Source: Cliona cf. orientalis (lineage: Eukaryota; Porifera; Demospongiae; Clionaida; Clionaidae). From it: a stretch of DNA of 64,000 nt. The position numbers were made by a program, and so were the translations under genes. Position 1 is the stretch's first letter; every line of letters starts with the position of its first letter. The notes beneath the pieces were generated by a model, which saw nothing but the letters and a program-made list of their open reading frames with translations, did not search any database and was not told where the DNA came from. Where the stretch lies: NCBI GenBank assembly GCA_963930775.1, contig OZ005690.1:8912225-8976224 (forward strand). Direction: 5' to 3'. Positions 36,298-46,052 of the stretch are shown piece after piece.

Positions 36298-36651
36298 TGC
36301 ACCTGTCAACGGTATTCCCCAGTATCCCCCTCCCACTCCAAGTAGGGGCATACTAGGGGATTTGACAATGATCATTTCAATTGCCCCAGGGTCGGAGCAG
36401 TATTTGAAGTCAAATCTCCTATTCAGTACCCAGTGTATCCTAGGGGAACATAGGGGATTTGATTACATTCATGCTGCTTCTGTTATGACGTGGCAATCAT
36501 TGTCTTGTGAGCCACACCCTCTAGTTTACGAATAGTTTACGTTACTGTGCACGGAAAAATCAAATGCCCCACCCTAGGTCCAGCTTCTCCTGTAAAAACC
36601 CCTTGGTTTTGCACAGGAGGGGGATAGTGGGGCATACCGTTGACAGGTGCA
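36298..36651. mobile_element. 354-bp TTA-flanked inverted-repeat element
   Basis: The ends are inverted repeats of about 36 bp (TGCACCTGTCAACGGTAT, then CCCCA-TATCCCCCTCC). TTA flanks it at 36295-36297 and 36652-36654. A TTA duplication is typical of PIF/Harbinger elements. Internal AGGGGATTTGA motifs recur. It lies inside CACTA-like element 2 and so inserted later. Confidence 0.8.
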
Positions 36652-36659
36652 TTAGTGGG

Positions 36660-36882
36660 TATCGTAAAGCAACATTTTTCTGCGCGAGTTTTATTTATGC
36701 GAATTATGTGAGTCAAGCGGCGGTTGCATAAATTTGTATCCGCATAAATATTATCGCGCCATATGTTTGTAATGCATGCAACGTTTAAATGCATAAATAA
36801 AAATCGCGAAAATTTTTCAAGAGGCCCGTTTTGACCAATTCTCATAATTTTTTCACGTGCAGAAAAATGTACCTTTACGGTA
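36660..36882. mobile_element. 223-bp inverted-repeat element (TACCGTAAAG ends)
   Basis: The left end reads TATCGTAAAGCAACATTTTT and the right end, on the complement, TACCGTAAAGGTACATTTTT, followed by CTGCRCG on both. It starts only 8 bp after the preceding element's border. Terminal TA on both sides suggests a TA target. Confidence 0.75.
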
Positions 36883-36959
36883 TTTGGTTATCAAGTCAAT
36901 AACCTATTTATTTGTGCACACTCCCTTATCAGTATGTGTTTTAATAATAGATCATATAA

Positions 36960-37290
36960 ACTGAAACAAATACTGTAATCTGATTGGCCAGGAGGAGGTG
37001 CTCTCATAGACACCTGTACAATCTCATGGACAGCTGTAAAATTCATAGCTTGAGCTTGACACCAAGCTTGGTTCTTATAATATCTTGTCATGCCTGTCAA
37101 TAGAACTAGTCTGGTGGTAGATTTGATGTTTGAACAACTGTAGAGCGAGAATGTCGCAGTGAGGGGTGTGGTTCAAAGTCTGTGCCGCATCTGCACATGC
37201 GCACTGTACTTACTGGGGCATGCAGCTAGGAAGATGATACTGTTTAGATCTTCTCTGAGCACGCTGTTCATACCTCATACGTATTAGCTA
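36960..37290 (+). repeat. Family E fragment inside CACTA-like element 2
   Basis: It includes CTGATTGGCC, TGGTGGTAGATTTGATGTTT, GTGAGGGGTGTGG, GATACTGTTTAGATCTTCTC and AGCTACGTTATCCCATAATT, matching the 3' half of family E (compare 16560-16770). Left border uncertain. Confidence 0.55.
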
Positions 37291-37901
37291 CGTTATCCCA
37301 TAATTGTATCCATGGATACAAAAAGACAGCCTAATTGAGGCACCTATATCCAAGTACCTGTGGTTGAGTACACACAACCATATTAAAACCACTCACAGTA
37401 CACAATCTAGCTATTCAGATAGGTGGAGTCCGTTTGCCAGCTTGCTGCAGGGATATAATATAGCAGGCGTATCTAAGAAGCAAAGTTAATAGCGACTTAC
37501 CAGCGTTACCTTGTCTGTTAACTAGATTATATTTGTAGTATTGCTTATAGCAAAATTTCACAGGTATATCATGACAACATAATATCCTAAAGATTCAATG
37601 AAAATTCTAGCGTTTTCATTGCTAATTATGCCATGAAAACCCCATGAAATTACCCATGGTTTCATAGGTTAGAATTTCATGGATTTTTCATGGCTTTTGG
37701 TGGGTCAGGTATTTCAGTTTATGTTTCATGATAAAATCATATTATGTTCATGGTATATTCGATATTCATGAGTGAGTGACCCCATAAAATGTTAACGTTT
37801 CCTTGGGTTGATGGTCATGAAAATATCATGTTATGATATGAACATGAAATTATTCATGGGAATTTCACAGCGATTTCATACGAATACGTCTACTAGTGTA
37901 G

Positions 37902-38100
37902 TTGGATACGGTTTCTATGTGATTTAGAAGATCACCCACAAGTTATGCCCTCTGGCTCTAGCAATACAGAACTATTATTATGATCTAAACTTGTTGGACA
38001 CTGTTTGTATGTGATTTAGAAGACCTCAGGGCTCTCATACAATCCTCACTTTGCTCGGGATTCCAAGTCCATCAGTCTTCTAAATCACATAGAAACCTGA
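37902..38100. repeat. Local repeat: GTGATTTAGAAGA units, direct and inverted
   Basis: TATGTGATTTAGAAGA occurs at 37916-37931 and 38008-38023, with an inverted copy at 38074-38089 (TCTTCTAAATCACATAG). CCCTCTGGCTC...CTATTATTATGATCTAAAC occurs at both 35660-35695 and 37950-37990, so the unit has been duplicated and one copy is now interrupted by the CACTA-like element. Confidence 0.7.
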
Positions 38101-39076
38101 ACAGTGTCTAACTAAGATATAGACTGGAGTGTGTGTGTGCATGTGTAGTAAAATTAGAACTATAGAGGCCATGCAGGGTTATGAAATACACAAACCAATT
38201 AAAAAGTCCCCAATAAAAAGGTGAGGTCCCATAAATCCACATACCAATCCAATTAACCAATCAAATCACAGTATTTATTATGATAATAAACTGCTGCCTA
38301 GCAACAAACCTAATTAATCATAGGCAAAGAGTTGTACATGATTTCTAGGGAGCTTCTACATAATAATAATATTATTATGTCAAGCTGCAAGGATCTACAT
38401 TTTGTATGAGTGTTAGATGCTGTTTAGTCAGTATTACAGTGTTGAAGTAAGTATGTAGCTAGATATAGTATACATACAGTACATCCTGTATATGTAGCAT
38501 AGCTATAGTCATACTACTAAAAACTAATTATGTTGTACTGTGTATTGCCAAATGATGAGGCATTAGAAAGGTTTCTAATAATCAGCATTCCGCGAAATTT
38601 GTTTTGTTTTTTTTTTTTCAAGGCGACCTGAACACTAAGCAGAAAAAAATTGTCCAAAAACCACCATATAGTTGAGCTGGATGCTTAGCAGAGCCATACA
38701 ATGCAAGCAGGCACCCTATACTCCAATTTTGACCAAAGTTGGTAAAGGTCGTCACGTTTGTGTGCTCGCGCCTAACGGGGATTCCCCGTTTTTCACGTAG
38801 CGCGTGGGCGGAAAACATTGCAAACGTATGGCTTCCCTATACAAACATATGGGAAACTTTAAAGGACCGTAACTTTAATTCTAAGGTGTGAATCAAAATT
38901 CCGCTTCCAAGAAATTTCCAGGTACGATCCATTCTGCGTGCACATATGAATAGTTTGTCGTGAATAGCTTCCCCGAGTCTCAAACATTATTTACATTAAA
39001 TCTTTTTTTTTTTCTACTTAGTGTTTAATTTAATTAGCTTGAGTTCTATTTATAGAATAAGCACGGCATAGCGCAT
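38101..39076. other. Non-coding stretch upstream of the 39.1-kb gene
   Basis: A/T-rich sequence with a T run at 38612-38620 and another at 39001-39014. No gene or element recognised. Confidence 0.4.
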
Positions 39077-39082
39077 ATAAAT
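39075..39082 (+). promoter_or_regulatory. Possible TATA box
   Basis: CATATAAATAGG centres about 25 bp before the ATG at 39104, so transcription would start very near the start codon with almost no 5' leader. This is a motif match only. Confidence 0.3.
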
Positions 39083-39103
39083 AGGAGGTAGTGTCTACAT
39101 CAC

Positions 39104-40024
39104 ATGCGTACCGAGCGCAGTCAGGGGATCGGGATAATGTATACGGCGATGCAGATGTTAAGGAAGGTGTCCGGGTCCGGGTGGTCTCGTCGGTGGCTGT
39201 TTCGTCATGGCTCCACGGCGCAGATATTACTCATTAACACTAGTTTCGCCTCTCTAATTCTTGATGGGGAGCTGTGGAATACAAGCCCTGCCGATTACTG
39301 CCGTTATCGGCCCGAGGTACTCTATCAGATTCTTTTAGCCTCGGTGAAGAAGTCTGGGAACGAGGCTATATCTCTCCCTATTTTAAACCCTCGAGATGTT
39401 GTTTTCGAGGATAATATTAACTTAAGACGATCGCTGATGGCACACGAGTGGGCAGCGAGCCTCCAGGACCCTTCCACACGGTGGAAGGGTGACCTTAGGA
39501 TTACACCCACAGTTCTGATGGAACTGAGTCGAGCCCAACAAGTAATGCTGATGTTCAATAATATTATTGTATGGCATAGTGATGCACGTAATTTCTCTAT
39601 GCAGTATAAAGACGGTATATGGTGCTCAATCAACAAGTTTTTCAAGAAGGAAAGGGGGAGGACGGTAAAAAACTTCGAGGTTGACAAAATCTTGGACAGG
39701 TTCCGCAACAAACTTGAAGAGCGCCAGGGACAACTTCGCGCAGAGGATGATCAAGAGGGGATAGTCATTGATAATGCCCTCTCTGGCTTGGAGCCCCCCA
39801 AGACCTCCTCAAGGCCCGCCATTTTCACCGATGTCAAAATATACGCCGAGGGCACTGCCCCGGGGCTGGCCAACTGCTTTCTTGTTACAAATGACTCTCA
39901 TTTTTATGAGGTGGTAGCAAACAGGGTGATCGAGGAGCTATTTACGCTCGCGGTACAGGAGGCTCTGGGGGTGTTGATGGTGCCCAAAATCACTTTGGCT
40001 GAGACTATTGTCAATGGAATGTAG
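39104..40024 (+). CDS. Intact single-exon gene, 306 codons, unrecognised
   Basis: An ATG-initiated, uninterrupted frame with balanced composition and no low-complexity tracts. Notable stretches: an N-terminal basic segment (MRTERSQGIG...GSGWSRRWLFRHG), a Trp/Tyr-containing helical middle (HEWAASLQDPSTRWKGDLRI, then IIVWHSDARNFSMQYKDGIW), a charged helix (KNFEVDKILDRFRNKLEERQ) and a hydrophobic C-terminus. No signal peptide or clear membrane segment. I cannot assign a family. The lack of introns in a region of spliced genes, and GC content above the flanks, are compatible with a retrocopy, a transposon-encoded accessory protein or a transferred gene; none can be chosen from the sequence alone. 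Confidence 0.6.
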   Translation: MRTERSQGIGIMYTAMQMLRKVSGSGWSRRWLFRHGSTAQILLINTSFASLILDGELWNTSPADYCRYRPEVLYQILLASVKKSGNEAISLPILNPRDVVFEDNINLRRSLMAHEWAASLQDPSTRWKGDLRITPTVLMELSRAQQVMLMFNNIIVWHSDARNFSMQYKDGIWCSINKFFKKERGRTVKNFEVDKILDRFRNKLEERQGQLRAEDDQEGIVIDNALSGLEPPKTSSRPAIFTDVKIYAEGTAPGLANCFLVTNDSHFYEVVANRVIEELFTLAVQEALGVLMVPKITLAETIVNGM

Positions 40025-40311
40025 GTTAATAGCTATGATGAAACAACTCCTAAACAAGAAACACCAACAAAAATCAAGAGTTGCTGTTAGGGTATAAAGC
40101 TGAAATATTTGTGCATGTATGCCATAGATATTGAAGGTTTGGGTGGGACTGGGCCTAATATCCGAAGCGCACACGAAAATTTTAAGACCACGCCCACTTT
40201 GTGTCAAACCGCGTGCCTGGAATAGATTTGGAAGCAATTGAGGCACATTCACTCATATATAGTCACTGCAGACCAGCCTGGATTGGATCTCATTCTAAAC
40301 TTCAGGTATGC

Positions 40312-40698
40312 AAGGGCGTAGCCAGAAATTTTTTTATACTGAGGCAGGTAATAAAGATTGAGCGCGAAGCGCGCGCGAATTTTAGCCACGCCCCCTTAGT
40401 GGACAGACCACGCCCATTTTCGGGTGTCTACCGCGATCGTAACAACGTAGAAAGTCTTCTCGAGTCTAGAACGGTGCGCAAGCCGTTTTATCGACGTTAC
40501 TTACATCATCTCAGAGAGAGATATCCGTCTTGCTCTCTTAGAGATGGAGCTATACAGTGAAAGTTCGAGTGCTTAGTCAGCAAACAAACTTGTCATGGCA
40601 TGCACGCGGCTCGGTGAGTGTTATTGTGTATTTATATAGCTGGCTGAATTGATGACCGAGGCAGCTGCCTTGGTTGCCTCAATGGTAGCTACGCCCTT
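40312..40698. mobile_element. 387-bp inverted-repeat element (AAGGGCGTAGC ends)
   Basis: The left end AAGGGCGTAGC and right end GCTACGCCCTT are perfect 11-bp inverted repeats. The interior has GCGCGAAGCGCGCG, CCACGCCC motifs and an open frame of about 119 codons that overlaps the left border (40201-40560), so it is unlikely to be a gene. No clear target duplication. Confidence 0.6.
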
Positions 40699-40729
40699 GG
40701 CCGTATGAAATTCCAGCTCAAAAAGGTGT

Positions 40730-40786
40730 GGGGGGGGGGGGGGGGGGGGGGGCGCTAACGTCCCCCCCCCCCCCCCCCCCCCCCCC
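40730..40786. repeat. Facing G and C homopolymer runs
   Basis: About 23 G (40730-40752), a 9-base spacer, and about 25 C (40762-40786) form a potential G:C hairpin or G-quadruplex. Another C run of about 24 is at 40982-41005. Run lengths may be unreliable. Confidence 0.85.
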
Positions 40787-41290
40787 AAATTTCAGGTTCA
40801 GGCTCTACATTATATATTATTATTTATTGGGAACAATTATTGTTGATTTGTATCGAATACCAGTACCTATGGCTTTTATCAGTCTAAAACCTGTACAATT
40901 CTACAATTTTACACTACCAAATTGAGTTAGGCCATGCAAAGTTAATCTTCTGTTTCTCGTCCCCGCCCGCACGTACATCAACCCCCCCCCCCCCCCCCCC
41001 CCCCCGTGTCTAGCTAGATTTTGGCTGGGTGACGTCATCATAATTAACCATTCTGGGGCGTGGTCTCGTCGTTAGTCGCTCGAGGCCTGAGTGGATGCTC
41101 TACAAATGTCAAAAATCGATTGAATGCTCAGCTTCTACCAACAGTATTGGTCAGAAAAGATCATTAATAGGCTGTGTCTACCGTACCGGCACCGGTACTG
41201 ATAATTTAGCGCTTCGAGTACCGGCATAATAGCCCGCCAAAAAACTTAGAAAATTTTCGAAAGTGGAAGAAAAAAAAAAATCCAAAGATC

Positions 41291-41361
41291 CAAGCGGGAT
41301 TCGAACCCACGACCACCGCTCCACCAGTCCCAGCCCTAGCCCACTGTACCAACCCGGCTCA
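41291..41361 (-). repeat. tRNA-like segment with perfect B box
   Basis: On the minus strand, GGTTGGTACAGTGGGCTAG (A-box-like region) is followed by GTGGGTTCGAATCCCGC, a 5-bp T stem with a canonical B box. The acceptor stem does not pair, so it is not a functional tRNA. It may be a captured tRNA pseudogene or internal polymerase III promoter in the element. Confidence 0.5.
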
Positions 41362-41545
41362 CCGCTGCTGGATACCGTTTTTTGCCACCTTTATACACCT
41401 TGTCACTATAATACTAACCCTTGGTCAACAACCATACCCTAAAACCAAACCCCCCTCGTCTCCTACCGATTACCGAAACCCAACCACGCGCTACTAGCCT
41501 CACTAGCCGTCTAGCGCTCAGTATTTAATAGTGGCTATTAATTAG

Positions 41546-41594
41546 TATAGCTATAGATCCCAGCCCCCTTCGGGGGCTGGGATCTATAGCTATA
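41546..41594. other. Perfect 23-bp hairpin with 3-base loop
   Basis: Left arm 41546-41568 and right arm 41572-41594 are exact complements around the loop TTC: TATAGCTATAGATCCCAGCC and CCC on the left. It sits in the right half of the inverted-repeat element. Such a palindrome could extrude as a cruciform or, if transcribed, fold into a microRNA-precursor-like stem. Confidence 0.9.
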
Positions 41595-41660
41595 TAATAT
41601 AGTTGCCGGTACTCCAAGCACTAAATCTTGGGTACCGGTGCCGGTACGGTAGACACAGTG

Positions 41661-42697
41661 TCATTAATAACTGCTGTGATACTGGAAATGGAGCAGATAT
41701 AGAGCTAATCATTGTTAAAGTTGCCATTTCAGCTTGTTAGCAATTAATGGGTGTGGCTAGGGGTGTGGTATCAAATATCAAAATCATCCGTGTCCCTTAT
41801 GTGCTTTGGAGTATTCTATAGGACGAGAAACAGAATATTTTGTTTGTGTGGCCTTAACAGGGCAGAAATATTTCGCGCGCTTCGCACGCAGTGATCATCA
41901 AGCACCCCCCTGAGCGGCGCAAGTTCGGTGCTACTTCATCTGCGCATGCGCACTGTAGGTACTCGATTGTATATAGCATGCTGTTAGTAGTGTTCAGTAC
42001 ATTATGTCATGATTGTGACATCAAACATACTTCTTATTGTTATTATTGAATTGAAATACACACCACAACAGGTGCAACAACTAGTATAGCAAGTATTAGA
42101 TATATAAGACATTTTTATTCAAATAGTTTACAAGAATCTGATATTCTAGGGGAGGAGAGCCTTAGTGTCACAACTATTAAAGATACTTTCGAGCATGCTT
42201 GAGTCCGGAAAGCAACTGGTATACACTCAGAAAACATCCATGATAATCATTTGTTGTGAGTCTGAATCTCCTGGCAAACCCAGGGACACCAGACTGCCTG
42301 ACTCTCCCAGGCAAAAGCAATCTGTGCCGGATGGCTTCAGGTCTTCAGTGTCCAAAGATGAATCCTTAGCTGGAGTATATGTACTCCTGGTGTTGTAGCT
42401 ACAGTAGCAAAACTCTTGCTATGTACAAATTTATATTTGTGCGGCATTAATGCTTTAATTTAGCTTATAATTTGGGTGGTTGCCATGCCAACAGTGCTTC
42501 ATAATTTGTAGAAAAAATGTACTAGCTACTAGATGAATGAATCACACAAGTATTACTAACTAGTAAATAAAATTAATTATTGATGTTACTAGAATTGTTA
42601 TACAGTATATATACCTTGATTATTATTATTTTTGTTCAATAGCTACTAAGTAAGTACACGTATACATGACACAGTGTACATGGTTACTGTAATGATG
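41661..42697. other. Non-coding stretch with a family E end fragment
   Basis: A family E end fragment is at about 41870-42035 (GCGCATGCGCACTGTA, GTCATGATTGTGACATCAAA). A 77-codon open frame at 42165-42398 is unsupported. Otherwise nothing recognised. Confidence 0.45.
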
Positions 42698-45600
42698 TTA
42701 TGTCCACTCGTTGAGCAGCAGCACCAAACCACCAACGCCACCACCAGCTACATACAAGTCCCCACTAGGTAGAATAGTACAGGTACACTCAGATCGTCCA
42801 GTAGGCAGCTCCCCAGCCTTGACCCAATTCCTGTTGCTAGGTTGATAATGGTAGATGGCTGTGCTCTCAGGATAATCCCCTCCAACTGCCAGTAGAGCTC
42901 TACTAAAAGGCAAGGCAGTGGAGTATTTCTGTGGTGCATCAGGTAGTGACTGCCATGGTGATGGTGTGGGTGGAGCACTTACACTAGCTGGTTGGGAAAT
43001 AGCTTGAGAGATGAGGTCATCCAAACACACGCTGAACACTTTCTGGGATACTGTACCTCCCTCAGAGTAGCCACCCAAGAGATAACACATATTACCAATG
43101 ATAGCTGGTAGTGCACGAGAAAGTGACTGGGGTAGTGATGCAGCATAGAATCAGTGTCCAGGAGGACGAGCTTTATCACCATAACCTCCCATCACCACCA
43201 GCCATTTGTTGTGGGTAGCTACTGATGGTGAGTTGCATGCTGTGGTCATTATAGTGGCAAGGGATGAGTCCATCTTTTGATTGTTCATTCCATACACCCA
43301 GTTTCTTAGTTACCATGTTAGTTTGTACAATAGTTTCCACCGATCAGTACTAGCTGGTTGTTGACAACAGCCATGGAGAACCACTTGTGTGCATACGGAG
43401 GTAGTGCATCATAGGTATTCTGTTTAGGATCATAGACCATCACTGTCTGTTCTTCCGTCACTGACGATGCCCATCCTCCTCCAGTGTACACCTTCTCTTA
43501 ATTTGAATACTACCACTTTTGGGTATCCATCCATTCCAAAAGGAAAATCCTTTCCTCTTCTCCATTTCAGCTTCAGTGGGAGATTCAACTCTGATAGTGA
43601 TGTCTGTAATCAAAATTAATTGAGAAGTAATTACAGCACATCATAAAAATGATTTCATTTATTAGCTATACCTTTGCTGTTGGTATTTGTTCAGCACTAG
43701 AATGCTGTATTACCCCCAGCAAGGACTCCTGTAAGGCAACATATTGCACAAGAGAAATTGGTTTATGCCTTAAGATGCGCAAAATCATAATAGTCCTAGC
43801 CAGCTTCATTAATTTTATGCCAACCTGCAATTTTTGTATTTCTCTCTGGAGTCTGCTGATGTCAGCAGTATATTGTTGAATTTCTTCATCCTTTTGCTGA
43901 AGTTGAGTGTCTTTCTGTTGCAGTTCATCTTCAGTAGAGTGTTCAGCTCCTGGACTGTAGTCACATGCTGCTCTAGTTGAGCATCTTTCTGCCGAAGGTT
44001 AGCCTACCATAAAACATAATTGTGGGAAAAATGAATTATTCTATATTAAAGCAATCATGCATGCATGGGAAATCTTTTGATTGGTATAATACCTGTAGTT
44101 GGTTGATTTCAAAAGATTTTTGTTCAAGTTCTTCATCTTTCTGATGAAGATCTGCTTCATATTGTTCACCAGCTGCCTACAATTACAAGTTAGTACAAAA
44201 ATTAGCTACCACTTACATACATTAACAGTTTGCATGAAATTAAGTAAGCTAGTACATAGCGACATATAGATCTAGCAATATACCATTAATTGTTGCTGTA
44301 GCTGTTGTATCTCCTCCTCCCTTGCTGTCAGCTCATCAACCTTTACTTTGCTCCTTTTCTTCAAAACCAATACTGTCTTCACCTGCCGTGCACCATCCAT
44401 TGTTGTCAGCTCACCACAGGATCCTTCAATATCTTCCTTCAGTCCCTCCAACACTCTCACTAGCTGCTCAGCTGTGGGCCTCTCTTCTGGGATATTCTCC
44501 AGACACTGTTTGAGTACATCCACCAAAGGATAGCCTACACTCCTCCTGAGCTCTATCTCAAGATACTCAAAGTAGGTCCCTCGACGATCTACTTCGGAAC
44601 GACCGACGAGCTGTCTAGGATTATTGGGGTCAGGATAAGTGTGCTCCAAGAGATCACCAGGAAACACCTATGAATAATATAATGGGAAACAATTATCACA
44701 TACATGAGAACTAGAGCTCTATAGAGCACATAATTATATATACCCCGCCCGCGCGCTCTGTACTCTGCGGCATAGCTGGTTTATGACTTGACGACCATTT
44801 CCAACACAGAGCTTGAGCATGCGCAGTCGCATCAACATACTATTATGCTAAAAGAGTAGGTGTGGTCGATAAACTACAGGCATGCTGAACTGAAAATGCA
44901 CAATTTGTAGCACTAGTAAGCTTATCTTTTTGCGCAATTCGAAGCCCGTACAAACCAGTTTTTGACCGATATCTATCGATTGGTTGTGCTTAATGCACAC
45001 ACAGATGCCTAGAACTCGAGATCTGGCGATTTTCGTACTGACGACGACAATAACGGCGACAATAGACGGACAAACCGATTGCTTTACCCCTTGCACATGC
45101 GCGGGGTAAAAATGCTGCGTACATAAAGGAAATTCACATGTATTAACTTAATTAAAATTTAATGAGTATTCATTTAACTGGAATGTGCTGATTCACCCCC
45201 TCCCCTTCAGATTAGTTAGCTAGCTTACCTGTGTGAGAGTAAAGAGAGCCAGGTGACCAAACAAGAAGATGTTGAGGCTGGGGCCATAGCGCGATAATGA
45301 TGAAAGAGCCTCGGGAGGCATGTAGACCAGTGTCCCTGGTAATCGAGACAGTGTCCTAGCTAGCTGGCCGGGCTGTAGGTTCACGATACGAGAGTTCCCC
45401 AGATCAGTGATCTTAGCCATGAAGTAAGAATTGAGCAGCACATTCTTTGCAGTCAGGTCCCTGTGGATGATTTGAGGAGTGTGTTTGTGCAGGTAGAGAA
45501 GATCCCTCAACACGTCCTCCAGAATCGATCGCTTCAACGCTAGAGGGATGTTGGGGACTGTTTCAATCAGATCGTCGAGATTCCCATGCATCCAGTCTCT

Positions 45601-46052
45601 CCATCAGCAGCACAGGGAGTTGGCAGTCGGGGAGGAAACACACACCCAGGAACAGTGTGATGTTGGGGTGACGAAGGTCAGACATCAGCTGGCATTCCTG
45701 CACATACTTGCCAGCAACATTTTCCACTCCAACATTAGCAGCATCAATGAGAACATCATGAATCTTCTTTCCAGCACATACTAGGCCATTCACTTCAACC
45801 TGAAAATCACAGAAGTAAATAAAAAGGTCATGCTCGAGGCTGCTGCCCGAAGCACTCTAGCTATAATATATCTAAACATATAGATAGTAGAGGGGGGAGG
45901 ATCTAAGTTATATATACCTCTTCCACTGATCCATAGGAGCCAGTGCCCAGTTGTTTCCCAGTGGCTCTGCCTTGTACGGTAAAACGTGCCAGTTGGTGAT
46001 TATTCTGCAGTGCACGTAGACGCTGTCTCTGCTGTCGTTCATGATCAGTCAT
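42698..46052 (-). pseudogene. Kelch-repeat protein kinase gene, frame-broken
   Basis: Exons (minus): 46052-45918, 45799-45229, 44667-44284, 44176-44093, 44003-43825, then 43603 onward to 42698. The N-terminus (MTDHERQQRQRLRALQNN) leads into a kinase domain: GTGSYGSV glycine loop, AGKK lysine, IIHRDLTAKN catalytic loop, DLG in place of DFG, and VYMPPEA. A Gln/Glu-rich coiled coil follows, then kelch repeats. The layout matches the kelch-kinase families of sponges; the kinase is of tyrosine-kinase-like (TKL) type. Exons one, three and four are whole codons, but exon two is 571 bp with an extra base near 45592 (before MHGNLDD) and exon five is 179 bp with a slip near 43950. The kelch part has shifts near 43490, 43330 and 43275 and a TGA at 43153-43151. 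A family C repeat sits in the second intron. A decayed copy is the best reading. Confidence 0.82.
44870..45112 (-). repeat. Dispersed family C, inverted copy inside a kinase intron
   Basis: On the complement it reads TTTACCCCGCGCATGTGCAA, GGGGTAAAGCAATCGGTTTG, a GTCGCCGTTATTGTCGTCG stretch and CTCGAGTTCTAGGCATCTG, matching the head of the copies at 12498 and 12768. Confidence 0.75.

Larger units (their letters stand above)
35699..37898. mobile_element. CACTA-like element 2 (2.2 kb) with nested insertions
   Basis: The left end reads CACTACTAGAC and the right end, on the complement, CACTAGTAGAC; similarity continues through GTA-TC and ATGAAAT. TAG flanks both sides (35696-35698, 37899-37901). 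Joining the two flanks with one TAG gives the same order as an uninterrupted related sequence at 37981-38020 (GATCTAAACTTGTTGGACAC), so the insertion point is well supported. Terminal parts (35700-35990 and about 37560-37890) are dense in CATGAAAT/ATTTCATG words; the middle holds other elements (36298-36651, 36660-36882 and a family E fragment at 36960-37290). Confidence 0.8.
41170..41660. mobile_element. 491-bp inverted-repeat element with 9-bp target duplication
   Basis: Inverted ends of nearly 60 bp share CTGTGTCTACCGTACCGG, CACCGGTAC, ATTTAG-GCTT and GAGTACCGGCA. TCATTAATA flanks both sides exactly (41161-41169, 41661-41669). Long terminal repeats with a 9-bp duplication point to the Mutator-like group. 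The body carries a tRNA-like B-box segment (minus strand) and a perfect 23-bp hairpin. It has no coding capacity, so it would need a transposase in trans. Confidence 0.85.

Noticed and set aside
40201..40560. 119-codon open frame
   Set aside because: It crosses the border of an inverted-repeat element and shows no recognisable protein pattern.
41281..41365. Functional tRNA gene on the minus strand
   Set aside because: The B box and T stem are good but no acceptor stem can be paired and the D arm is irregular; treated as tRNA-like.
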